From positions 1 to 23,451 of the forward strand of contig MWDY01000272.1 in assembly GCA_002070755.1 (NCBI GenBank): a stretch of DNA of 23,451 nt, in the 5' to 3' direction. Made by a program: the position numbers and the translations under genes. Within the stretch, counting starts at the first letter, position 1; every line of letters begins with the position of its first letter. The notes below the pieces were generated by a model that saw only the letters and a list, made by a program, of their open reading frames with translations, made no database searches and was not told the DNA's origin. This document shows, one piece after another, positions 6,901 to 14,592 of this stretch. This DNA is from Spirochaetes bacterium ADurb.Bin110 (GTDB taxonomy: Bacteria; Spirochaetota; Spirochaetia; Treponematales; Rectinemataceae).

Positions 6901-8091
6901 TTTTGGGGCAAGAAATAGAGGGGCCTTCCAGTTAGCATTGGCAGCCAGCCTTTGGCGTAGGGTGCGGCATAGGTTTGCTCGCTGGATTCTGCGCCGAGGA
7001 TCATAAAGCTCCCGTGTAGCGACGCTGCGACTTTACTTTTTTCATACCTGAGGCCGCTGGAGATCATCATTCTGTCTGGACCGAGAGAATAGCTAAACCA
7101 GGGCTCAATTATATGCGTGCCAAAATACTGGGATTGAAAAAATATCGCTTAAAATGTGCCTGATTGGAGCACTCGAATTGCGTCGATACAAATATGTCGA
7201 AGCCCAATACCATTCTAGCTATGCTACAAGCGCTCCCTCGAGACCAGATGTTCCAATTCTAGTTGTATGATCTTTTCTAGAAAATCTAGGTTTAGAGTAA
7301 GGGTCCTTTGAATTGTGCTGGATTACCCACTCGAGGCTAGCATGGAATCCAAAGGCATTTGGGTTCGAGCCGGTCCCTTCTGTTCCAAGCTGAAAATCAT
7401 CCATGAGTCCTTCAGTGTAGAGCCGGACATTGTCGAGGGGCTTTACCTGTGCATCTAGCTGGATCATGACATTCGAGCCAGAGGCAAAGATCTGAACATT
7501 GACAGCAAGGAAATCGTAAGTCAGAGAGCCCGGATCAAGAGGCGCGTAGAGCACTCCAAGAACGTGGTCATATCATGGGTTCTGGTTCGACAGCGTTAAA
7601 GAATACTCTCCAGAACCTAGGTTGATTGCCCTCCTGTCTAGCGAAAAGAACCATCAATGGCCCCTACCCTCAAGAAATTCTACGCTTGGATAATTATTTG
7701 ATAAACAAGGTTCAGACCAGTCATGCGTGAATAGTAGATTAGCCAAGGAACCACCGAGGAATAGCTCACCCACATCCTGCTGCAATTCGATAGACATCAC
7801 AGCAAATAGCAAGCCAGTGTGGAGCTGGAATCCCAGGGTAATGAAAGAAGGCTTCGAATAGTACCAAGCGAGATCATCAGCACTGACCTTGTCGGTGGTA
7901 ATTAAAGCTGGCCTATTGATCAACTCCACTAGAGGAGCTATGTCGAACCACAATCCAGCCCTGCTTGCGCTCTGGTTCATCAAAGCCGCTGATTCCTTGC
8001 TGCACACAGGGGAAATGGAGAAACACATAAAAAACAAGCTAAGGAAAAATCCGAAGAAAAGAGTAGATTGTTTTGCAAGTCACCTTTTCAT
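6858..8091 (-). pseudogene. Decayed Wzi-like outer-membrane barrel gene
   Basis: A fifth paralogue of the Wzi-like barrel genes upstream, now broken. Translation from ATG8091 (GGAG upstream) gives a signal peptide interrupted at codon 4 by TGA (8082-8080). The same frame stays open down to about 7143, except for TGA at 7656-7654, TGA at 7575-7573 and TAG at 7221-7219. One extra base in the A6 run at 7137-7142 then shifts the frame; with five bases the protein reads on as SQYFGTHIIEPWFSYSLGPD to the end. Family landmarks remain: SLDRRAINLGSGE (the Wzi GRxRxxxGxGE region), YDHV, VRLYTEGLMDDFQ (acidic-pair motif) and ASLEW. About 60 residues containing the HRLEW region of the 586-residue paralogue are missing, so an in-frame deletion is likely. 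The remnant follows the 586-residue gene by 60 bp. Confidence 0.8.
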
Positions 8092-8151
8092 TTGCAAGAC
8101 TCCAATTAGACCTTTCTAGCGGGCATAGAGAGCTCTAAGCCTGCAGATAGA

Positions 8152-9912
8152 TCAAGGTGAATAAGATACACCGATAGTCAACTGTATATCATATATAGGC
8201 GCATTGCTGCTTATGTTCCCTGGATTCTTGATAAAAATGTAATCAGTTTCCCCATATAGATTTAGATTCTTGATTACAGTATATCCGCCACTAAGCCCAA
8301 TAACTACAGTATGGCTTGCTGCATCTCGCGTAGCATTAGCTGTCAAATCTCCATTGTTGCCTGTGTTGTGCTGGGTGCTTGGTGTCGAGACATTTAAACT
8401 CGCATCGGAGACATCAGTCCACAGCGTCCATTTGTCGTGGGTCCCGTGCACCATGTAAAAGAGATTCATTGAGGCATACCATTTGCCGAACTGCTTGTAT
8501 CCGATATTACCATTGTAGACAATTGCATCGCTTCCATACTGATAGCCTATAAAATCTTCTGTATAGGAAATTCCGAAGGCATTTGAAAACATGCGAATGG
8601 CAACAACATAATTGAGTCCCGGATCTCCAAGTGTCTGCGCTGAATTGCTTTTACCGCGCAAATATAAGAATGGATCGGTCTTTGCCCACTCTAAAGATCC
8701 ATAGAGCATGCCCTGGCCTAATGGATATCTTCCTTTCATTCCAGCCATATATCCAAAGGCGGGAGGAATCGCACCGGGCTCACCTGGTAGGGGTTCTCCA
8801 GGAAGCACAAATTCATCTACCACCATCTGTCCATAGAGATTGACATACAATATAGGCGAATAATTGAGCTCTCCAGAAATGATAGAATTCGAATTACCGC
8901 GAATGTAGTAATCGTGGTAGATCGCCGCTGGATTCAGGATACGCAGATCAAGGGTGTTTTCGGCGGATTGATACATTATCCCTTCTGTGAGGGCAAATCC
9001 GAGCTTGTTCTTGAACATGCTCCATTCGAGCCTATGAGCCATGAACATTTTAAGTCCAGTAATGATGTCTCCCTGGGATCTACTATTGATGATGTTTCCG
9101 TCTGAGTCCATTACAGGATAGTAATTATCAGGATATGGGAAAAATGATGTAAGAAAGGTATATTTGAATTTATCAGTATAAGTTGTAAATCGACCCATGT
9201 TGTGATAGAGAATATGATCTCCTATTACAAAGTTGCCAGATTCTCCGGGGCCCCAGGAAAGCCGCTCCCGACCAAATTCGACGTTCCAGCCATCGCCACC
9301 AAATGCGCCTAGAGCTCGGTACGGAACATTAATGTCGAGGTCATCCATAACTGCAGGAGGAACAAGGGGAATGTTTGTTGTCAAAGCATATTGCCCAAAG
9401 AGATTAGATGTCGGACCTTTTGACGAATTCCATTCATTGTAGAGATTGTTCATCACGGGGATGGAGGAATATCCGTAGAAATGCTCACCTGGCCAGGTTT
9501 CTAGACTCAGATCTAGAATTGGCTTTCGATCCTCAAAACCGACTATCCAGTCGGATTCGTTCACAAAATCGGTAGTATTGCTATGCCAGTAAGCCTCTAC
9601 GCTTGTGCCTAACCCAAACTTGAAAGTATCTGTACTGCGGTTTAGCTCCGACGACGCATATTGATAGGTGTCCAACGAGCCAGTCGATAACATAGCTACA
9701 TCGATCTTGTCTAGCATGCCTAAAAGCTCATCGGCACTCCATGGCCCCGTCGTAGAAGGAAGGGCAAGCCCTTGGCTGATGTAGAGTGCGGTTATAGCTT
9801 CATAGACATCGGAATATATGGGATAGATCTTCTGAAGATTTTTTCCAGATGTAGGAAGGACTGAAATACAGATGCATGCTGCTAGTGCAACGGCGATGAT
9901 GTTCTTTTTCAT
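8152..9912 (-). CDS. Wzi-like capsule/exopolysaccharide outer-membrane barrel protein
   Basis: A 586-residue exported protein resembling the capsule assembly Wzi family (surface-polysaccharide-binding outer-membrane barrels). A signal peptide covers about residues 1-23. A small N-terminal segment follows (ISQGLALPSTTGPWSADELLGML, about 45-67 by position), then a barrel rich in alternating aromatic strands. The Wzi-type signature GRERLSWGPGESG is at 214-226, HRLEW at 293-297, an LNPAAIYH segment near 326-333, and the locus-wide acidic-pair motif LYGQMVVDEF at 359-368. AGAGGA lies 6 nt before ATG9912. The gene begins 20 bp after the 612-residue paralogue. Its likely role is binding or surface organisation of the glycan made by this locus. 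The ligand is unknown, and Wzi assignment is by motif, not by search. Confidence 0.8.
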   Translation of the reverse strand: MKKNIIAVALAACICISVLPTSGKNLQKIYPIYSDVYEAITALYISQGLALPSTTGPWSADELLGMLDKIDVAMLSTGSLDTYQYASSELNRSTDTFKFGLGTSVEAYWHSNTTDFVNESDWIVGFEDRKPILDLSLETWPGEHFYGYSSIPVMNNLYNEWNSSKGPTSNLFGQYALTTNIPLVPPAVMDDLDINVPYRALGAFGGDGWNVEFGRERLSWGPGESGNFVIGDHILYHNMGRFTTYTDKFKYTFLTSFFPYPDNYYPVMDSDGNIINSRSQGDIITGLKMFMAHRLEWSMFKNKLGFALTEGIMYQSAENTLDLRILNPAAIYHDYYIRGNSNSIISGELNYSPILYVNLYGQMVVDEFVLPGEPLPGEPGAIPPAFGYMAGMKGRYPLGQGMLYGSLEWAKTDPFLYLRGKSNSAQTLGDPGLNYVVAIRMFSNAFGISYTEDFIGYQYGSDAIVYNGNIGYKQFGKWYASMNLFYMVHGTHDKWTLWTDVSDASLNVSTPSTQHNTGNNGDLTANATRDAASHTVVIGLSGGYTVIKNLNLYGETDYIFIKNPGNISSNAPIYDIQLTIGVSYSP

Positions 9913-9932
9913 GCAAATTCCTCTTTAAAAGA

Positions 9933-11771
9933 CTAGCCATTTGGCCGTAACTGTACAACAATACCTGCGTATAAAAGAAGGGCTGTCTCGCTTGCGCCAG
10001 CGACATGCCTAAAATTACGGTAAAAGCCTAAAGTCGAAGATAGCTGTAATTCTATGGACTTTGTAAGGGGCACTGCTCCCATGAGCGATATCAGATGGCG
10101 ATACTCATCAGGTTTTGAAAGGATTTTTTCTAGTTCGCCATATCCTGCATATTTATCGTAGTCGTAGTAGACGGGCACCCAGATTTTTTGCGGCGTCGAG
10201 TCTATGGTTCCATCGCCGTCGAAGTCTGCGGTGACGTTGATATAGCTCGCCATGCCCTGATAAATGGGTCCTTTTCGGATAAATTCGTAACTGAGGCGAA
10301 GGTGGGCGCTATTCTTGAACTTCATGTTTGCATATGCGCCTATGCTGTCATAATCAGGTCCCCAGGGAGCTCCTAGGGATTGATCCACGCCCGATTTTCC
10401 ATCGGGAAGCGTTTGTCTTTGATACATGGCTAGATAAGGGCTCCAGCGCACATAAGTCCAACGATCGACATGCTGGTACTCTAGGCCTGTATCAAGAGAA
10501 ATACGGTCAAGAAGCAATGTCGACCAGCGAGCAGTGCCAAGCCAAGCAAGAGATTGGGGCTTGGCCTCTGCTGATTCTCTAGGGCCTTTCATATCGTCGA
10601 TAAAGAGTTCTCCAGATAGCATTAAGCCTCGAAATGGAACTACGGCTGCGCTCAGCGAGACTCCCACATTGGAGTATCCTGCTGCATAGGTATTGTGCCA
10701 GATCGTGGTAGGTAGAACAAAACTGAGCGAGGGTGTTCTTCCGCCAATTACGCTCATCTCCGCTATCGAAAGCTCTAACCAAGGCGCTGGCTTCCATTCG
10801 ATCTCGTGCCAGTTGGCCAGTTTGATCGCTGTATCGTGCGCCGCATAGTCGTGGTCGTTGAGCGAGTCCCAAAAATTGCTTTCATCGGGGTTTTTTCTGA
10901 ACTGAATTTCCTGCTCGGCTTTGGAGAGCTGTGCAGAACTTGTCGCTGTCATGCTTGTAAAGCGCCATGGACCAGACTCGAGATAAAAGCGTATTTGATC
11001 GTACCAGGAAGCCCTTGGATTCAAAATCGAACCAGATAGTCTCCCCCAGCCCATACCAGAAGGAAATCTACCTAGGGCTACACCATAGCCTTTGCCCACC
11101 CAAGCTACATAGGATCTTAGTGGAAATTGTGCGGCGGATGTGAGGTTTTCGCGCAACTCGTCTATGCCCCATTGGAAAGGCGAACTTTGGCCTACTATTT
11201 TATCGCGTCGATAATTGAACGAAATATCGACATTGAACGCAATCGAATCGGAAGGATATAGCTTCACACCCAGCGCTAGCACATCCGGCAAGGTTTGCCA
11301 AAAATGCTGGATTTCCGGAAAAGCCTCGATATTTTCTAGGCCCGAATCATCCAGAAGGTTCGACGCGAGATCGTCCTGAGTGGCAGGTGAATCGTAATAG
11401 AGGGTCGGTGTACTTGCCCTGAAGACAATGCCCGAAAGAAGCTCGGATTCTTTTCTATCATTGTTCAAGGAAGCCCCAAGCTCACTGCCAAAAAGAGGAA
11501 AGACATTGGTTTTTGGCACCTGTCCTTGACGTATTGCTATTGAAAAAGCCTCGTCATATTCATCATCTCCAGGAAAGAAAAGGTCCGCAGCGTGAATAGA
11601 GCTATCGGTTTGTAGATTGCCCTGCGAGCCTGATTTTGCTTCGATAACATTCCATGGCGCTGTCTCTTGTGCATAAGCCTCTCGATTAGCAGCGCCGAAG
11701 ATCAGCACGATGCATAAAATCAGCGCAGAATACCTAGCGTACAGGTTCTGCTTTCTTGCTATTAACCACAT
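9933..11771 (-). CDS. Wzi-like outer-membrane barrel protein (largest paralogue)
   Basis: A 612-residue exported protein with a signal peptide at about 1-34 (AYA|QE). An acidic, low-complexity region of about 130 residues precedes the barrel. Wzi-type landmarks are GRFPSGMGWGR at 234-244, followed by ILNPRASWYDQIRFY; HEIEWKP at 322-328; LPTTIWHNTYAAGYSN around 353-368; and LSGELFIDDM at 385-394 with the D392-D393 pair. AAGGGA lies 6 nt before ATG11771. It follows the GNAT gene by 36 bp and precedes the 586-residue paralogue by 20 bp, so all three are probably co-transcribed. Proposed function is outer-membrane handling of the locus glycan. The long N-terminal extension is not matched in the other paralogues here and could be a separate periplasmic module. 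Confidence 0.78.
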   Translation of the reverse strand: MWLIARKQNLYARYSALILCIVLIFGAANREAYAQETAPWNVIEAKSGSQGNLQTDSSIHAADLFFPGDDEYDEAFSIAIRQGQVPKTNVFPLFGSELGASLNNDRKESELLSGIVFRASTPTLYYDSPATQDDLASNLLDDSGLENIEAFPEIQHFWQTLPDVLALGVKLYPSDSIAFNVDISFNYRRDKIVGQSSPFQWGIDELRENLTSAAQFPLRSYVAWVGKGYGVALGRFPSGMGWGRLSGSILNPRASWYDQIRFYLESGPWRFTSMTATSSAQLSKAEQEIQFRKNPDESNFWDSLNDHDYAAHDTAIKLANWHEIEWKPAPWLELSIAEMSVIGGRTPSLSFVLPTTIWHNTYAAGYSNVGVSLSAAVVPFRGLMLSGELFIDDMKGPRESAEAKPQSLAWLGTARWSTLLLDRISLDTGLEYQHVDRWTYVRWSPYLAMYQRQTLPDGKSGVDQSLGAPWGPDYDSIGAYANMKFKNSAHLRLSYEFIRKGPIYQGMASYINVTADFDGDGTIDSTPQKIWVPVYYDYDKYAGYGELEKILSKPDEYRHLISLMGAVPLTKSIELQLSSTLGFYRNFRHVAGASETALLLYAGIVVQLRPNG

Positions 11772-11807
11772 TATATCCCTTCTCTATTACTTTATTCCGC
11801 GCTTGGA

Positions 11808-12935
11808 TCATGCGGGCAGTTTTAGAAATTGTGCCATTTTTTTGAGATGAGGCGCAAGAGCGCTCCGCTTTATGCTTTCTGAGGCGCTGCCATATAGGGC
11901 AGTAAACCATCCAGCTAGGCTAGCTGGGATATAGACTTCATATAGAGGCAGTTCTACATCACACCATTTTTCTTTGTATGGCTCATCACCATTGGCAAAA
12001 TCGACAAGCTGATAATCATTTTTTGCACAATAGTCTAAAAGCTTAAAAAGGAGCAGATTGCCTGTGGAAAGCGAAGGATAATTATCAATATCGAATGCAG
12101 GCATAAGGTAATATAGGCGTGGCTGACAGCTAAGTCCCCAATGCACCGCTAGGGGTTTTTCGTCTAGCATAAGCGCGCTTATATGCACTGGGATATTATC
12201 ATTTTGCGAGGCTTGGATATAGAAATCGCGATATGCGGGGTCAGTAAAGTTGTCGTGGACTTTTATCTGACGAAAGCGTGCTCGCTTAAATGAGATCATG
12301 GTTCGCGTAAGGCGTTCTCGAAGCGGTTTGTCTCCAGCGATGATAAAGGAGAGAGTACCAGCTTCTGATAGACGGCGTTCGGCTCTGCGGAGGTGTGCAC
12401 GTTCTTTAGTGCTGAGTCGAATAAGTGGATTTTGGGAGAGCCGCATTGCGTGAGCGCTATAATGCAGGCGATGCCCAAAAGTGATCGCAAGCAGCGCTTG
12501 GGCGAATACAAGAGGTGTACGGTCGGCCCAAAATCTGGGAATTCGGTCAAGATAAATGGCGCAGCAGTGTTCTTTTTTCGCAATGTTCTTTAGCTGGGCA
12601 AAGAGCTCTGCCATATCAAAGTGTGCCTCATTCGAAAAGATCGGTGCAGAATAGTCAGACACGCCATAGCCGAGCCAAATTAGCATTGTACAGGATAAAG
12701 CCCCAAATCGCACCTTTTTCTTACCAAGAGGAAAGAGGGCAGTATTCTGGCCTTTTTTGAATGCGATAATACAGGGCACTACTCCATGGGCATTTCCGAT
12801 GGTATTCTGCCAAATAGAAAGCCAGGCGCGAGTTTGAAAGGCGTAGATGCGTGGACCTTTTGCGAGACTGTCCCAGATCGCTGCGGGCGTTTCGATATCG
12901 CGGTATATCGAAACCTGGAGCGGTTCGCTAATCAT
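11808..12935 (-). CDS. GNAT-fold acyltransferase, CelD/BcsL (Acetyltransf_6) type
   Basis: A 375-residue soluble protein with no signal peptide. It matches the double-GNAT CelD/BcsL-like architecture found in exopolysaccharide clusters. The N-terminal half has the typical FQTRAWLSIWQ segment (about 33-43). A basic stretch rich in R and K (KERAHLRRAERRLSEAG) precedes the second GNAT half. Near the C-terminus, the LYYLMPAFD segment is followed by YPSLSTGNLLLFKLLDY, the family's conserved acyl-donor-binding region, then FANGDEPYKEKW. It probably acylates a sugar or lipid precursor, or the glycan, in the cytoplasm. The start overlaps the stop of the upstream barrel gene by 4 nt (ATGA), so translation is likely coupled. 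The acyl group and acceptor cannot be inferred. Confidence 0.8.
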   Translation of the reverse strand: MISEPLQVSIYRDIETPAAIWDSLAKGPRIYAFQTRAWLSIWQNTIGNAHGVVPCIIAFKKGQNTALFPLGKKKVRFGALSCTMLIWLGYGVSDYSAPIFSNEAHFDMAELFAQLKNIAKKEHCCAIYLDRIPRFWADRTPLVFAQALLAITFGHRLHYSAHAMRLSQNPLIRLSTKERAHLRRAERRLSEAGTLSFIIAGDKPLRERLTRTMISFKRARFRQIKVHDNFTDPAYRDFYIQASQNDNIPVHISALMLDEKPLAVHWGLSCQPRLYYLMPAFDIDNYPSLSTGNLLLFKLLDYCAKNDYQLVDFANGDEPYKEKWCDVELPLYEVYIPASLAGWFTALYGSASESIKRSALAPHLKKMAQFLKLPA

Positions 12936-14488
12936 ATTCCGAGCCTCAAGAGAACTCCAAGGCTGAATTGGCCGAGAAGTTTTGTGTTGCCCGGAACGGG
13001 AGAATATATCTGTACTTTTTGGTCGACGAGTGTCTGGCTTGACGGTACGCCAATTGGGTCACGCAGTTCGAGCGCATCGAGGGCAAGGACACCAGTAGCC
13101 TTTGCAAAGAACTGCCATGGGCCACGCCTTGTAACTGCTCGAGCCGAAATAGTAAACCTTTTTTCGAGCACAGCGTCATCTAGCCAGGTGAAAGCCACTT
13201 GTGGATCGATCCAGAGATCGTGCCAGGGATTGGCCGGGCTATTCGAGCCAGAGAGCCTAAATTCAAAGAAAGCATCACAATCGAATCTACTAAAAGAGTT
13301 TTTCCAGTCTAGACGCATGGCAAGATTGTTCTCGCCGTATTGGTAGCCGATGAGATTTAATTCTGGAGCTATCTCCTTATTATTATTGCTCTTGGGATAG
13401 CCTGAGCGCCATTCGTACTCAAAACGGGTTTCTGGAAAATAGGTGTAGCCATAGGAGCTTTGGATCTGATTCGCTCGAGTTGAATTGCGCATATCGCCGG
13501 GCTCAAAGGTATATTTTGTTGCGCCAGCTAGATGGAGGCCGAAAGTTCCTTGAGGCGTCTTTATTCTTCCGCCCAAGGCGAGCGCAACCTGCCAGGGATT
13601 ATTCGTCCATCCAAAGAGTCCCAACATCCCAAGGTCGTCGACAAAAGTCTGCGCATAGAGGTCGTAAGCCCCCGCCTCTTTCCATGTTACGAATAATCCC
13701 GCATTGTAGTTATCGTCATAGTTGGCATACCAAGGCCGACCTCCGGTGCCTCTGACATATTGGGTAAAGTATTGAGGCATAGGGCTTAGGAAGTATTCCC
13801 AATCGAAAGCTCGGCCGGAATAGACCGAAGAGTCTTCAAAGCCTATCGTAAGCCTTCCAAGAGAAAGGCCAAAGACCTTGAAGTTTGCCCCACGATCGGG
13901 AAAGCCAGCATAGGTATCATCGGGCCAAGCCGGTGTATGCATTGCAGAATCGAGAGTGAGCGAGATATATCGCGATTCGTAAAAGAATCGATCATCTTTA
14001 TACACAAAGTCGATCATTGGCGCTGCGATGCCATTCGCGTTGATAAAGAGCGAGTACGGCGAATCGACCACATCGAAATGGCGGAGTCTGCCACCTTTGA
14101 AGCTAAATGAGCCACCAGAAATTCGGATACCAGCTTCCTGGATCAGGAAATTGAAATTCCCGAGGGCGCCTGTGGGGCTATCGGCGAGCCAAGGGCCATA
14201 GACTTGGTCGCTAGTGAGATCGAGGGCAGCGATAAGCCCAATATGAGGTTGCTCATACTGAAGGGAAATTGAGGCATTTGGTGTTAGTCCTCGCGCTTCG
14301 ATTTCTTCGCGATAGGTGCCCGTGCGGTAAGGCAGCTCTGCAGAGAGAGTGAAGAGAAGACCCTGCTCAGAAAGCTCGCTGGACTGCTGGGCTGCGCTTT
14401 GGCTAGGCTGTTGTGCAGATAGCGTAAAAATTCCCGAGAAGATAAGAAATAAAAGAATCGCAATTGCTGGTAAAGATAGTTTCTTCAT
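12932..14488 (-). CDS. Wzi-like/outer-membrane beta-barrel protein (divergent paralogue)
   Basis: A 518-residue exported protein with a clear signal peptide at about 1-25 (LSA|QQ). A short Q/S-rich linker follows, then a barrel. It is more divergent than its neighbours. GGRLRHFDVVDSPYSLFIN at 132-150 occupies the place of the Wzi GRxR region, and DLYAQTFVDD at 276-285 (D284-D285) is the locus-wide acidic-pair motif. It ends in the short aliphatic strand LGVLLRLGI, as expected of a barrel C-terminus. AGGA lies 8 nt before ATG14488. The TGA stop overlaps the GNAT start (ATGA), linking it closely to that enzyme. Its role in glycan export or attachment is inferred from locus context and paralogy. 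A generic barrel outside the Wzi family is the alternative. Confidence 0.7.
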   Translation of the reverse strand: MKKLSLPAIAILLFLIFSGIFTLSAQQPSQSAAQQSSELSEQGLLFTLSAELPYRTGTYREEIEARGLTPNASISLQYEQPHIGLIAALDLTSDQVYGPWLADSPTGALGNFNFLIQEAGIRISGGSFSFKGGRLRHFDVVDSPYSLFINANGIAAPMIDFVYKDDRFFYESRYISLTLDSAMHTPAWPDDTYAGFPDRGANFKVFGLSLGRLTIGFEDSSVYSGRAFDWEYFLSPMPQYFTQYVRGTGGRPWYANYDDNYNAGLFVTWKEAGAYDLYAQTFVDDLGMLGLFGWTNNPWQVALALGGRIKTPQGTFGLHLAGATKYTFEPGDMRNSTRANQIQSSYGYTYFPETRFEYEWRSGYPKSNNNKEIAPELNLIGYQYGENNLAMRLDWKNSFSRFDCDAFFEFRLSGSNSPANPWHDLWIDPQVAFTWLDDAVLEKRFTISARAVTRRGPWQFFAKATGVLALDALELRDPIGVPSSQTLVDQKVQIYSPVPGNTKLLGQFSLGVLLRLGI

Positions 14489-14567
14489 CTATATTCCTAC
14501 TATCCATCATTGAGTCTATAGCAATTCGACTGACCCGCGATGAAGCCTTTGGCTATTTGGCTTTGTG

Positions 14568-14587
14568 GGTATTCGGCAATGAATACC
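14568..14587 (-). other. Intercistronic stem-loop between two barrel genes
   Basis: A perfect 7-bp inverted repeat (GGTATTC / GAATACC) with a 6-nt loop begins 5 nt after the stop of the 528-residue barrel gene. It lies in the longest gap (104 bp) of the locus. No T-run follows on the transcribed strand, so it is not a standard intrinsic terminator. It could stabilise or process the mRNA. Confidence 0.35.
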
Positions 14588-14592
14588 TGGCA

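Noticed and set aside
7219..8037. Separate small genes at 8037-7654, 7554-7219 and 7070-6858.
   Set aside because: They are pieces of one gene: the first two share a frame with the same start at 8091, and the third joins by a one-base shift. They carry barrel-family landmarks in the right order.
6858..8091. TGA read as tryptophan or selenocysteine, making the barrel relic a functional gene.
   Set aside because: TGA is the normal stop of many intact genes here (for example at 3669, 8152, 16249, 18799, 19899, 21053), and the relic also has a TAG and a frameshift. No selenocysteine-type context is visible.
12786..13346. Plus-strand coding region of 186 residues opposite the GNAT and barrel genes.
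   Set aside because: It lies antisense to two well-supported genes, has no domain pattern, and looks like an open shadow frame caused by codon bias.
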